From contig JAPFFF010000029.1 of the NCBI GenBank assembly GCA_039105265.1, positions 992,001 to 1,056,000 of the forward strand: 64,000 nucleotides of DNA. The letters run 5' to 3'. Shown piece by piece: positions 51,688 through 60,922 of the stretch; position 1 is the first letter of the stretch, and each line of letters begins with the position of its first letter. The notes under the pieces are model-generated. The model made no database searches. It saw nothing but the letters and a program-made list of their open reading frames with translations, and was not told the origin of the DNA. Position numbers and translations under genes: made by a program. This stretch comes from Tritrichomonas musculus (taxonomy: Eukaryota; Parabasalia; Tritrichomonadida; Tritrichomonadidae).

Positions 51688-52806
51688 ATGAACAAAAAGC
51701 ATTTTAAGACAATTAATGAGCTTCATTCTTTTTTTCCTTGGAGATCTGCCTCTAAATTTGTTCCACTCGCAAAACGATATGGATTCACAGAAGAAGCCGC
51801 ATTAGATTATTTAAGGAAGATAGTACATGATGTAAAGGTACCAAAGGCAAAGTTTATGAATATCTATTCTAAACACTCTGGAGGATATCAAATGGACACA
51901 TTCATCAATGATAAGACAAAGGATGGTCTCAACTATTTGATGCTAATTAATATTAACACAAGAAAAGCATATTGTTATCCAATGAAGGGGAAAGGTGCAA
52001 AAGAAGTAGTCAAGGCATTAAATAAATTTTTTGAGGACGAGCCAGATGTCTATTCGATAACATCAGACCAGGATGCTGCTTACTTGTCCAATGATGTATT
52101 ACAGTTGATGAAGACCAAAAATATTGTTTACACTACTACCGAGGATAATAATCATAATGTACTAGGTATCATAAATAGGTTCATGAGAACGATTAGAGAC
52201 ATGGTAGGCGAGAACAGGTTCATCAATGAGAAAGAAATGGATAGTTTAATAGATTCATACAACAATTCTCCCCACAGATCATTGGACTATAAGATACCAA
52301 ACGAGATGACAGAGAAAGATGAAAAAGAATATGTAAAAACCAAGTCGCAAAACAATCCATATGACTTTAAGCCAAATGATAGAGTTAGAATTATTCAAGC
52401 CAAGGAGCCATTTTCGAAGCGCAGGAACAAGGTAAGCAAGGAAGCATATATTGTTGATTCAAAGGCTGGGAACCAATTTATAGTTAAGTCCAAAGATGAG
52501 TCAATAGACAAACTCCCTGGTTATAGGTTAATCAAGACACAAAACAAAAATAAAGGTTCAAAGGGCAATGAGGCTGAAGTGCCTCTGGCCAAAACACTTA
52601 AGGGAGGCAAGAGAGGTATTGTGGAGAAGATTATTTCTTATGATACAACAAAGAACAAATATAAAATTAAATACAGCGAAGGTACAGAAGACATCATACC
52701 GGCAAAAAATTTACGAGAAGGTGCTCCAACAAAGCTATCTAATCTTGAAGTAGATTACTGGTCAAAGAAGAAAAATATACCCAACAATATAAAGAAATGG
52801 ATTTAA
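51688..52806 (+). CDS. int: Polinton retroviral-type integrase with chromo-like tail (E2)
   Basis: A 372-residue rve-family integrase. The core shows YQMDTFINDK near residue 67, NINTRKAYCYPMKGKG, TSDQDAAYLSND near residue 130, and INRFMRTIRDMV followed by YNNSPHRSLDYKIP near residue 190. The C-terminal 60 residues (GGKRGIVEKIISYDTTKNKY and KIKYSEGTEDIIP) read like a small chromodomain-type barrel, as found on many Ty3-like and Polinton integrases, which can aim insertion at chromatin. The order integrase-ATPase-pVI-capsid is as expected for Polintons. Confidence 0.85.
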   Translation: MNKKHFKTINELHSFFPWRSASKFVPLAKRYGFTEEAALDYLRKIVHDVKVPKAKFMNIYSKHSGGYQMDTFINDKTKDGLNYLMLININTRKAYCYPMKGKGAKEVVKALNKFFEDEPDVYSITSDQDAAYLSNDVLQLMKTKNIVYTTTEDNNHNVLGIINRFMRTIRDMVGENRFINEKEMDSLIDSYNNSPHRSLDYKIPNEMTEKDEKEYVKTKSQNNPYDFKPNDRVRIIQAKEPFSKRRNKVSKEAYIVDSKAGNQFIVKSKDESIDKLPGYRLIKTQNKNKGSKGNEAEVPLAKTLKGGKRGIVEKIISYDTTKNKYKIKYSEGTEDIIPAKNLREGAPTKLSNLEVDYWSKKKNIPNNIKKWI

Positions 52807-52816
52807 CCACAAATAA

Positions 52817-53674
52817 ATGTCTAAACAAATAATGAAAGAAGTGGAATCCTTAATCCAAAAGACAATGAAGAAGAACCAGAAAGAGATAGAGGGAGCATTG
52901 ATGAAGCCATTACATCCTTCCTATCCTTTTAGTACGAATGGAATTTATTTTCTTATTGGTAAACCAGGTGCAGGTAAGAGTTATTGGTTGTGGAAACACA
53001 TACTAATTACTGAACGTCTATTTAAGCATCCGTACTATCAAAAAATAATATTTTGCTCAAGTTCTGGAAAAGCAGACAAAACGGCTGAGGCAATGAGTAA
53101 AGAGGTAAAGACACCAATAGTATATCTTAATGAAGCCCAATTGATGGATTACCTAAAGAAACACCTCAAAAGAAAAATAAAATATTATGCAATGGTTAAA
53201 CATGTATTATCTAAGATGAAGGAAACAAATGAAGAAATGCAAAGACTTATAAACAAGCACTCCCTCCAAGAAATAGATGATAGAATAGTATATATAGCCA
53301 ATAAGTTAGTAAAATACCAAACCTCGTCTTACCCATATAACACACTAATAATATTGGATGACTGTGCAGGAAGCGATTTGTTAACACATAATAATACAGA
53401 ATTCCTTAGACTATTAACCAAGACAAGACATTATAATATTACCTGCATCATGGCTATTCAGACAATCAGATTTGTACACATAAATGCAAAAAGATTGGCC
53501 ACGGATATCATATGCTATAGTGGATACTCAGAAGAAGATTTTACTTCCTTGCTTCAACAAACAAATAACAACCTTAATGTCAAGAAGACGGTAAAAGAAT
53601 ATTTACAGCATAGAGATCTTCATGACAGATTCGTATGCAATATTACCGCAAATAAGTATTACTTTGAAAAGTAG
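52817..53674 (+). CDS. Polinton genome-packaging ATPase (E2)
   Basis: A 285-residue A32/FtsK-HerA-like ATPase. Walker A is IGKPGAGKSYWLW near residue 50, Walker B is TLIILDDCAGSDLL near residue 180, and the downstream sensor region reads KTRHYNITCIMAIQTIRF. It would pump element DNA into capsids. It begins 10 bp after the integrase stop and is followed closely by the pVI-like gene, consistent with a morphogenesis gene row. Confidence 0.85.
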   Translation: MSKQIMKEVESLIQKTMKKNQKEIEGALMKPLHPSYPFSTNGIYFLIGKPGAGKSYWLWKHILITERLFKHPYYQKIIFCSSSGKADKTAEAMSKEVKTPIVYLNEAQLMDYLKKHLKRKIKYYAMVKHVLSKMKETNEEMQRLINKHSLQEIDDRIVYIANKLVKYQTSSYPYNTLIILDDCAGSDLLTHNNTEFLRLLTKTRHYNITCIMAIQTIRFVHINAKRLATDIICYSGYSEEDFTSLLQQTNNNLNVKKTVKEYLQHRDLHDRFVCNITANKYYFEK

Positions 53675-53691
53675 TTTTATTTGTAAATTAA

Positions 53692-54210
53692 ATGCCTTCA
53701 GGAACAATCGATTCTGGAAAATATATTCAATCTTCTGCTCAAGGATCAGGTGGTGGATTTATAAATAACGCATGGAATTCTGTAAAATCTGGTTTTGGGA
53801 AAGTAAGTAAATTCATTGGCGATAGTGCAGTTGGTAAAGCTGGTAAATGGGCTTGGAAAAATAAGGCACCAATATTAAATACAGTAGGGGGAGCAACACA
53901 AGCTTTTGGAACAATAACGGGTAATCCAGCAGCAATAGGTATAGGTAAAGGATTGACAACAATAGCAAGTGGAATAAAAGAAGGAGAAGTAAAGGCAGCA
54001 TTAGAAAAGAATATAGCAGAAAGACAACCAAATCCATTAGGAAATGGTGTAATGTATGCAGATTTCCCTAGAATTCATTATTCAAGGAAGCCAGCTGCAT
54101 ATAAAATATATCAAGGTAGGAATAAATACGTGGACGAAGCAGAAGCACATATAGCAAGATTGAATAAAAGAAAGAGAAAGAAATCAAGAAAAACAAAGAA
54201 AACTCAATAA
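53692..54210 (+). CDS. pVI/pX-like virion protein (E2)
   Basis: A 172-residue protein rich in Gly, Ala and Lys. An amphipathic stretch (FINNAWNSVKSGFGKVSKF) is followed by hydrophobic Ala/Gly helices (residues 60-100), and the C-terminus is very basic (KRKRKKSRKTKK), as in adenovirus-like pVI/pX and Polinton small virion proteins. It would be an internal capsid/membrane-disrupting component. Assignment rests on composition and on its place between ATPase and capsid genes. Confidence 0.55.
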   Translation: MPSGTIDSGKYIQSSAQGSGGGFINNAWNSVKSGFGKVSKFIGDSAVGKAGKWAWKNKAPILNTVGGATQAFGTITGNPAAIGIGKGLTTIASGIKEGEVKAALEKNIAERQPNPLGNGVMYADFPRIHYSRKPAAYKIYQGRNKYVDEAEAHIARLNKRKRKKSRKTKKTQ

Positions 54211-54241
54211 AACTCAATAAAATGATTTTTTTATCAATTAA

Positions 54242-54805
54242 ATGTCTAAGCATTTGACAGGATCAAAAAGATTGCAGGTAATACAGAACTGGCTTAATGG
54301 TCGTGAGGACCCTGATTGGGATGTACTTCCTACCAAAAAAGAAAACAAATATATAGTAAAAAGAAGAGAGCAACCATTAACGAAACCACCACCTGAACCA
54401 TTAACTAAAACAGAAACGATTGAAGAAAAAGTTGTTGGTCAGAATTCCGACCCACCTGAGGAACCGGTAAAAGAAATACCAAAACCCAAAAAACCAATAA
54501 TTGAAGAACAACCAAAACAAGTATATGACCCAACAATAAATATAGAAATACTAAACCAATTAAAGCTATTGGGTGAAGAGTTTAAAAACGAAAAGGCAAA
54601 GAAAGAACAGAAGAAAATGATAAAAGATGTAATACAAAAACAAATGAGAAAGCCATATTATCCACAGTTTACTCAGCCACAATACATAAACGCCTTGAGC
54701 CAAGAAGTCCAAGAACCAAATCAAATAGAAGAGGAACCAATACCAGTAATCCCACCACAACCTATTCGCAGAAGACGAAATAATATTTTCTCTGATATGA
54801 TTTAA
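54242..54805 (+). CDS. Unrecognised proline-rich protein, 187 aa
   Basis: A small folded start (SKHLTGSKRLQVIQNWLNGRE) leads into a long proline/glutamate/lysine disordered region and ends with an Arg cluster (RRRRN). A coiled-coil stretch lies at residues 95-130. It is tightly placed before the capsid gene, which suggests a scaffold or accessory virion protein. No family recognised. Confidence 0.55.
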   Translation: MSKHLTGSKRLQVIQNWLNGREDPDWDVLPTKKENKYIVKRREQPLTKPPPEPLTKTETIEEKVVGQNSDPPEEPVKEIPKPKKPIIEEQPKQVYDPTINIEILNQLKLLGEEFKNEKAKKEQKKMIKDVIQKQMRKPYYPQFTQPQYINALSQEVQEPNQIEEEPIPVIPPQPIRRRRNNIFSDMI

Positions 54806-54836
54806 TTTGCTTTTATTATTTTTCTCAAAAGAAAAT

Positions 54837-56411
54837 ATGTTAAATCCAGAAATTGAACTAAGGACGTCAGCTGAAACATGTACCCAAATTGCTAGCTATT
54901 TTGATATTGTTGATAATTGTATAGCCTTGTCTGATACCAACAAGCAATACACAATTAGTCCTCAAACATCATATTCTCCATCGCCTCCAATACCTCAAGG
55001 CTCATATACAAGTGCAATTATATCACCTAACACAAACAATACAGCAGACATATATAATGGATTTATTAGAGCTGACATGGAGGTAAAGATTAAAGAAATG
55101 GCAGAACAAGAAGTTAAAGCAACAATTGATGGTGAATATCAATTTAATAGAGTATGGTTTGGTTTCAAGGATGCTAGAGATGCTGTTGAGAAATATGAAA
55201 TAGTAGCTAACGGAATAACGATATATACCCAGAACTTTGGTTGCGAAGAATCATTTCTAACTGCATGTTGTGCCAATGAAACAACAAAGAGAGCAGATGT
55301 ATATTCAAAGGCTAGACATAAAGATATATGGAATGGTAATTCAGGCAGCAGAACAGGATTTATTGTTGATTGGGCCGAAGGATGGAAAGACAAAACATAT
55401 AAAATTCACCTAAAGATTGATTTAAGAAGGTTCTTACCATTATCAAATATTAAATACCTTCCAGCATTCGCAGGCAAGATTGAACTCAGATTATTCTTTT
55501 CATGTGAAGGTATGGTATGTTGTCCAATGGGTCCAGGAAAAGCGTTCGAACATAATAATGTCGTTAATTCAACTTACACATTACCAATCATCACAAATGA
55601 ATTTACACCCATTAAAGAACCAATTATTATGTATACAGGTTTAGCTAATAAAGTACTAACAGCAAAAGACAGAACATTTCAAGTCACTGAATATAAAGTT
55701 ACTGAGTGTTCATCTATTATTCCTTGTTTTGGTATAGAAGATAATATTTATTCCAGTCTAGTACAAAGATATGCTGACCCAACCCATCCACTAACATTTC
55801 CAACACAAACACTTTCTGTCTATACTACTACTGCTCCATTAAAGAATCCGAATTGTAAATCCACCTGCACCATTACTCCACGTTTTGTTGATTCCATATT
55901 TTGTCTATTTCCAGAAAAGCATACCCACCATACAGTATTTAGGAATCCACAATTTAAGTTATTCCAATTAAACTGTGGAGGATATGTAAACATTCCTGCA
56001 AAGCCATTTGGTACAACTGTTGAATACCCAGAGTTCCTTGAATATTGTCAGAACGCAATGAACATGAATGGAGGACAGAGTGGATTTAATAAAGAAGTTG
56101 TTGCATCATTAACCAATGACCATCCATACGCACGCTCTATTGGAAATTATCCTGATGACCGAACAAGTTTCTTTATTGCTCTCCCAACTGAAACTGATAA
56201 TACATATCAACAAGGATTAACCTCTTTGTCACCAATTAATTTTGAAATAATTGTAACACAAGAAACAGGTGAAAGTACATATGCAAAAGATGTTCAAACA
56301 CCACCTTTAATTTGTCTCTTATTTGATTCTTCTATATCTATTCTTGTTCAACCGAATGGCATGCCACCTTTAGTTCGCCTTGGCAATTATGACTTGACCT
56401 CAAGGGATTAA
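54837..56411 (+). CDS. mcp: Polinton major capsid protein (E2)
   Basis: A 524-residue beta-rich protein in the capsid position. It has a double jelly-roll-like layout: a first half with IRADMEVKIKEMAEQE and RVWFGFKDARDAVEKYEIV, and a second half with FPEKHTHHTVFRNPQFKLF, similar to the E1 capsid's MFPKHHNDLTVFENPVYQNC. This shared HH-x-x-VF-x-NP segment links the two capsid proteins. No stalk insert of the E1 kind is present. The ATG at 54,837 is preferred over upstream non-ATG codons. Confidence 0.75.
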   Translation: MLNPEIELRTSAETCTQIASYFDIVDNCIALSDTNKQYTISPQTSYSPSPPIPQGSYTSAIISPNTNNTADIYNGFIRADMEVKIKEMAEQEVKATIDGEYQFNRVWFGFKDARDAVEKYEIVANGITIYTQNFGCEESFLTACCANETTKRADVYSKARHKDIWNGNSGSRTGFIVDWAEGWKDKTYKIHLKIDLRRFLPLSNIKYLPAFAGKIELRLFFSCEGMVCCPMGPGKAFEHNNVVNSTYTLPIITNEFTPIKEPIIMYTGLANKVLTAKDRTFQVTEYKVTECSSIIPCFGIEDNIYSSLVQRYADPTHPLTFPTQTLSVYTTTAPLKNPNCKSTCTITPRFVDSIFCLFPEKHTHHTVFRNPQFKLFQLNCGGYVNIPAKPFGTTVEYPEFLEYCQNAMNMNGGQSGFNKEVVASLTNDHPYARSIGNYPDDRTSFFIALPTETDNTYQQGLTSLSPINFEIIVTQETGESTYAKDVQTPPLICLLFDSSISILVQPNGMPPLVRLGNYDLTSRD

Positions 56412-56479
56412 GTAACAAAAATAATTGCGTCTTTCTAATTTAATTTTATTTTTTTATTATCACTATACATAAATACAAA

Positions 56480-57082
56480 ATGACAGAAGAACAAGCAATC
56501 GAATTTGTTCCACTCAAAGATTTTGAGAATGAATATGAAATACTTAACCAGTATCCATTCACTATTAGACGAAAGGATAATCATTATGAAGTAAAGGAAT
56601 ATATTGATAAAAGTACTGGATATGTTCGTGTAAATTTAAATAAAAAGCCATATCAAAAGCATAGACTCATAGCAAAACAATTCCTTTCAAACCCAAATAA
56701 CTTGCCTTTCATAGATCATTGTAATCACGACAGAACAGATTATCATTTGAGCAATCTTCGTTGGTGTTCTGCAAGTGAAAATAACAGAAATGCTTCCTCA
56801 AGACACGGCGTTTCATATGAATTTGTTGATGACATACCAGACGAAGCAATTGCCATTACACACTATGATTTAAGGAATGAGAGGAGATATTTTGCTGAAA
56901 AAGAATATTATTACTATTATGAAGAAGATATCTTCTACCAAAGAATAACAGATGATGTTTATAGAATCATGCACATAAATACATTAAAAAGTGGACATAA
57001 ATGTATATATACAAGAGACATAAATAATAAAAAGACTACTTTTTATATACATATTTTCAAATATCAATATGATTTAATTTAA
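56480..57082 (+). CDS. NUMOD4/HNH endonuclease-like protein, paralogue 1
   Basis: A 200-residue protein with an N-terminal NUMOD4-like segment (FENEYEILNQYPFTIRRKDN) and an HNH_3-type nuclease motif (KHRLIAKQFL, then IDHCNHDRTDYHLSNLRWCS and ENNRN). Proteins of this type are found in homing endonucleases and in large DNA virus genomes. It is one of three paralogues in 4 kb (also 58,704 and 59,867), each starting with a nearly identical leader sequence. A role in element mobility, recombination or element competition is inferred. Confidence 0.85.
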   Translation: MTEEQAIEFVPLKDFENEYEILNQYPFTIRRKDNHYEVKEYIDKSTGYVRVNLNKKPYQKHRLIAKQFLSNPNNLPFIDHCNHDRTDYHLSNLRWCSASENNRNASSRHGVSYEFVDDIPDEAIAITHYDLRNERRYFAEKEYYYYYEEDIFYQRITDDVYRIMHINTLKSGHKCIYTRDINNKKTTFYIHIFKYQYDLI

Positions 57083-57180
57083 AAAGCTTCAATCATATTT
57101 TTGTTTTTGCTGAATAAAAATATATTTTTATCACTTATATTAAATTTATATCTAATTTGATAATATTTAAATTTTCAACT

Positions 57181-57240
57181 TGATACTTAGCTCAATGGTA
57201 ATTCATGGATGAAAAGGTACGGGGTTCGAAAAATAAAAAG
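57181..57240 (+). ncRNA. tRNA-like sequence (degenerate, tentative)
   Basis: TAGCTCAATGG at 57,188 is a textbook pol III A box and GGTTCGAA at 57,223 is a B-box core. The spacing is about 8 bases too short for a normal tRNA and the D stem does not pair, so it is a degenerate tRNA or tRNA-derived pol III promoter rather than a working tRNA gene. Confidence 0.3.
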
Positions 57241-57303
57241 GACAACATTTTTTTATTTAAAATATATTCATAAAAATTACTTTGGTTATTATCCATGATA
57301 AAC

Positions 57304-57380
57304 TTTTGAATAATCTACCTTGTCTATTAGACTAGATAAAATTTTTGAATAAATTACCTTGTCTATTAGACTAGATAAAT
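57304..57380 (+). repeat. 38 bp tandem duplication
   Basis: Two copies of ttttgaataa then (t/a)accttgtctattagacta and gataaa, separated by one base, with two or three differences. Confidence 0.85.
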
Positions 57381-57756
57381 ATTTGATTAAATTTTATCAA
57401 TCATAATCAGTAAATTTGTGTCTAAATTTGATATTTTTAATGTTATTTCGATTTTTTTTAGGTCCACTGTCTCTTTTTATAGAATTAATAATAAATATAT
57501 ATTTATATGTAAGATTCAAAGTTAAATTAATGATAAATAAATAAATAATGTGTAAAATAATATTTTATAATCAAATTGTCACTATATATGATGATTTACT
57601 AACCTAAACTGATAAAATGAAGGTTTTAAAAATAAGTGGATAAATGTCACTTTTTTAATTTTTTATTAAATTTTTTTATTTGCTATTTTATTTTTATTTT
57701 TATTTTTCTAATTTATATTTGCTATTTTATTTTATTATTTTTTATTTCAATCAAAA

Positions 57757-58206
57757 ATGGAAAATCAATTAAAAGTCTATGATTATATCAATTTTATTAT
57801 TTCTCTAGCCGATAACCCTGAAGATTTTAAAGACTGCAATTTTGCTATCCTTTGCGATAAATATCCTATTCAATTAAATCATAACAATTATTTAGCTAAA
57901 GTAATGTACATCTCTTTCAAAACAGATAAAACAGTATGGAGAGTATATCCTGATAAGATTAAAGAATATGATATAGAACACATTGTATTAAGTACTAACA
58001 CAAGAAGAAGATTAAATTATAAAATGAATGAATTCTTTGTTAATGGTTCAAATATAGAACAAAAGTATGAGGAATACAGTTATTACAATTATTCAATAGA
58101 ATTAGCATCTAAAAAGACTAAAACAATGATAGAGGAATTACGTAAGAAATATGAATTAAATACACCTGAACTATTTATAGGTGAACATCAAGAGCTAGTT
58201 CTGTAA
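57757..58206 (+). CDS. Conserved Polinton protein family (E2 copy), 149 aa
   Basis: Homologue of the E1 protein at 21,460-21,912 with similar length, sharing QLKVYDYIN, PEDFKDC, LCDKYPI, NYLAKVMYIS, YPDKIKE, RRRLN, EFFVNG and YYNYSIE. It is a core unknown family of these elements, with a mixed alpha/beta composition and no recognised domain. Confidence 0.75.
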   Translation: MENQLKVYDYINFIISLADNPEDFKDCNFAILCDKYPIQLNHNNYLAKVMYISFKTDKTVWRVYPDKIKEYDIEHIVLSTNTRRRLNYKMNEFFVNGSNIEQKYEEYSYYNYSIELASKKTKTMIEELRKKYELNTPELFIGEHQELVL

Positions 58207-58244
58207 GTCGGAATCTCGACTGACCAATTTTTTTTGAAAAAGAA

Positions 58245-58673
58245 ATGAATAAGTACAGAAATCCCAATTCAACTACAGTTGGAGCAGAAGGGGCAATGTT
58301 TAATGAAGGAACTAAGACTGAGAAGACAATAGAGTTTAATCACTTTGGCATATTTTCTAATGACAATACTTACGCAGTTACTTTTAACCCAAGAATTAAT
58401 AGACCACCAACAAAGTATATGGAAAACAAACCAGTCAAACCACCAAAGAGTAATCAACATAAAACAAGACCATTACACGAACCACCTGTTAGTATTACAG
58501 ATGGAGGGTATTATTTGAAGAAAGATAAAGCACCTAAAGCTCCTATTCTTCCTCCATACTTAAAGAAACCAGAGAAATTAGGAGAAATACAAGGTAGAGC
58601 GGATGAAAGAAATAAAGGAAGGATTGGATACTTTAAACCAATTAATGTTAAGCAAGCTAATATTCATTACTGA
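58245..58673 (+). CDS. Unrecognised Polinton E2 protein, 142 aa
   Basis: Mostly polar and proline/lysine-rich, likely disordered except for a segment with TIEFNHFGIFSNDNTYAVTF. It is spaced closely between the conserved 149-residue gene and the second HNH gene. No family recognised. Confidence 0.55.
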   Translation: MNKYRNPNSTTVGAEGAMFNEGTKTEKTIEFNHFGIFSNDNTYAVTFNPRINRPPTKYMENKPVKPPKSNQHKTRPLHEPPVSITDGGYYLKKDKAPKAPILPPYLKKPEKLGEIQGRADERNKGRIGYFKPINVKQANIHY

Positions 58674-58703
58674 AAATAAATTAATATTTTTATCTCTATC
58701 AAA

Positions 58704-59282
58704 ATGACTGAAGGGCAAACTATAGAATTCGTTCCACTTATTGGTTTTGAAGACAAGTATGAAATACTTAATCAATATCCATTTACTATAAGAAGAAAGG
58801 ATAATCATTATATTGTAAAAGAATGCATAAATAATTGTGGATATGTGATTGTTAATTTAAGCCAGCATCCACATGAAAAACATAGAATTATTGCATCACA
58901 ATTTATACCTAATGATGACCCAGAAAATAAAAATCAAATCGACCACAAAAATCATGACAAAACAGATAATAGAATAGAAAACCTACGTTGGGCGAGTAGG
59001 TCTGAAAATCAAAGGAATAAATTAACACACAAGGGAATAAAATATGAATATTTTGATACTATTCCAGAAAAAGCAATTTCTATTGATAAATATGGAGAAC
59101 ATAAATTCGAAGGTTATTATTATTATGACAATACATTTTATTTCTATACTGGAATACAATATAAAAAACTAAATATTAAAAAAGATAGAAAGGGAAATCA
59201 TTACGTTAAAATGGTAAACAATAATGGAAAATCAGTTGAAATACGTTATCTTAAATTTAAAAAATTATATGGTTTGGTATGA
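58704..59282 (+). CDS. NUMOD4/HNH endonuclease-like protein, paralogue 2
   Basis: 192 residues; the N-terminus (FVPLIGFEDKYEILNQYPFT) and the HNH core (IDHKNHDKTDNRIENLRWAS, then ENQRN) are shared with paralogues 1 and 3. The upstream leader (ttttatctctatcaaa-ATG) resembles those of the neighbouring genes. The C-terminal third diverges most and may determine target choice. Confidence 0.85.
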   Translation: MTEGQTIEFVPLIGFEDKYEILNQYPFTIRRKDNHYIVKECINNCGYVIVNLSQHPHEKHRIIASQFIPNDDPENKNQIDHKNHDKTDNRIENLRWASRSENQRNKLTHKGIKYEYFDTIPEKAISIDKYGEHKFEGYYYYDNTFYFYTGIQYKKLNIKKDRKGNHYVKMVNNNGKSVEIRYLKFKKLYGLV

Positions 59283-59309
59283 TTTTGCTCTTTTTTCATG
59301 TAGTAAATT

Positions 59310-59837
59310 ATGATAAAGAAGAGAACTCAAGCGAATGGTGTGCAGGCGAACGTTTCATTAGAACCTCAAGCAGCAGCACAGTCAACAAACAATATAAATA
59401 ATAATATTATTATAAACAAAAGGGATGATGGAAAAGAAGAAATTGTTATCACTCGTAATGTTGAATTAGAAGAGAATCAAGAAGAAGAAGCAAAGGATGT
59501 TAAGTACGTGATACTTGAAACGTATGCAAAAATATTGTTAGACCAGGACAAGGCATTATTATCCAACTTAATATCAAAGAATTGTATAATTGTCCCTGTT
59601 ACTTCCTTATCTAATATAATTAAAACAATTATTAAGGCGGAGGTGGTAGAAATAAGTCTTGATGAGGATGTAGGTTGTTGTGCAGGGAAAGCTAATCCGA
59701 TACGTAAGATAGATTCCATTAAGATAGTAAATGATAATGGAGAAGTATGTACTGATTTCAAACAAGTATATAACAAAGAATATAATGAATTAGTTAACAA
59801 ATATCATCTGTGTCTCAAATACAGTATCAACATGTAA
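59310..59837 (+). CDS. Conserved Polinton protein with GCC motif (E2 copy)
   Basis: 175 residues. A disordered Asn/Gln/Glu-rich N-terminus precedes a compact domain related to the E1 protein at 19,245 (DEDVGCCAGKANPIRKIDSI, YNKEYNELVNKY, LKY end). The shared acidic-GCC-basic arrangement suggests a structural or metal-binding core, but the function is unknown. Confidence 0.7.
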   Translation: MIKKRTQANGVQANVSLEPQAAAQSTNNINNNIIINKRDDGKEEIVITRNVELEENQEEEAKDVKYVILETYAKILLDQDKALLSNLISKNCIIVPVTSLSNIIKTIIKAEVVEISLDEDVGCCAGKANPIRKIDSIKIVNDNGEVCTDFKQVYNKEYNELVNKYHLCLKYSINM

Positions 59838-59866
59838 AAATATAATATTTTTTTACCTCTACTGAA

Positions 59867-60472
59867 ATGACAACTGATCAGGTTATTGATTTTGTTCCAC
59901 TTCTCGGTTTCGAAGATAAGTATGAAATATTAAACCAATACCCTTATACTGTTAGGCGGAAAGACAATAAATATATTGTTAAAGAAAGTGTATATAACAA
60001 AGGGTATGTTTTATTAAAGTTGAATTCAAAAACATTTATTAAACATAGAATTATAGCCAATCAGTTTCTACCTAACCCTGATAATCTAACTTGTGTTGAT
60101 CATATCAATCATGACAGAGCTGATAATAGACTAGAAAACTTACGATGGACATCTCATATAGAAAATAATACAAACAGATCAATCTCAACAAAGAATTCAA
60201 ATATAATTTACAAGTTTGTTGATAAATTACCAAGTGCATCAACCGTAATAAATAAATATAATAAGCATCAATTAAGACCTAATCATTATTATTATTATCA
60301 TAATGAAGAAACTAATGAAGATGAATTTTATTTAAAAATAACTGACGAGTCATACAAACGACTTTACATCAATGAAATGGAATGCGGAACTAAATACGTA
60401 TTAATGTATGATACTAATAACAAAAGAGTTAATGTTTGTATAACAAAATTTAAATTATTATATGATCTGTAA
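59867..60472 (+). CDS. NUMOD4/HNH endonuclease-like protein, paralogue 3
   Basis: 201 residues with FVPLLGFEDKYEILNQYPYT at the start and the HNH core VDHINHDRADNRLENLRWTS. It is the third of the row and is separated from paralogue 2 only by the conserved 175-residue gene, so the copies arose by gene duplication within the element. Confidence 0.85.
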   Translation: MTTDQVIDFVPLLGFEDKYEILNQYPYTVRRKDNKYIVKESVYNKGYVLLKLNSKTFIKHRIIANQFLPNPDNLTCVDHINHDRADNRLENLRWTSHIENNTNRSISTKNSNIIYKFVDKLPSASTVINKYNKHQLRPNHYYYYHNEETNEDEFYLKITDESYKRLYINEMECGTKYVLMYDTNNKRVNVCITKFKLLYDL

Positions 60473-60501
60473 TTATTATTTGTTTTTTTATTTTTATCAA
60501 A

Positions 60502-60783
60502 ATGACGAGTAAAATAGACCTAAACCAATTCAAGAAAACAGAAGTAATAAAGAAATTGTCCAAATCGAATTCAAGTGAGAATCTGACGTCAATGGATACC
60601 CCGAAAAGAGGCAGGAAGAGTAAATATAATACCCCTGAAGAAAGACTTGAAGCCAGACGACAACAACAAAAAGAATATAGACAAAGAAAGAAGCAAGAGT
60701 TAGAGGAATTGAAGAAAATTGCTCAATTCGCTGCGAGCACTCGCGAAGCTCAAATGGTTACTGCTGAGAAGAAAGAAGCATGA
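60502..60783 (+). CDS. Small basic protein, bZIP/AT-hook-like
   Basis: A 93-residue protein. An AT-hook-like cluster (PKRGRKSKY) is followed by RLEARRQQQKEYRQRKKQEL and EELKK, which resembles a bZIP basic region with the start of a helix, but no leucine zipper follows. It probably binds DNA or RNA. It ends just before the left inverted repeat flanking the helicase gene. Confidence 0.5.
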   Translation: MTSKIDLNQFKKTEVIKKLSKSNSSENLTSMDTPKRGRKSKYNTPEERLEARRQQQKEYRQRKKQELEELKKIAQFAASTREAQMVTAEKKEA

Positions 60784-60802
60784 AAACAAAAAACCTTCAT
60801 CT

Positions 60803-60893
60803 TATTTTTGGTTTCGCTAATGTTCCTTGTTCCTAGATGTTCCCGGATAATTCAGTTCCTAAAAAATGAGGTGGACAGATGACAGATGACAGA
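60803..60893 (+). repeat. E2 3'-flank inverted repeat, left copy
   Basis: About 90 bp with the core gttccttgttcctagatgtt then cccggata and cctaaaaaatg, then ggacagatgacag. It recurs inverted at 63,206-63,297 with about ten differences. The two copies frame the primase-helicase gene. Confidence 0.85.
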
Positions 60894-60922
60894 ACGAGAG
60901 ACAAAAATATAACAAATCTTTT

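Larger units (their letters stand above)
57083..57756. other. E2 intergenic region with tRNA-like and duplicated tracts
   Basis: The only long gap in E2. It contains a tRNA-like A/B box pair near 57,181-57,240, a 38 bp tandem duplication at 57,304-57,380, and otherwise AT-rich sequence. No ORF. Confidence 0.6.
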
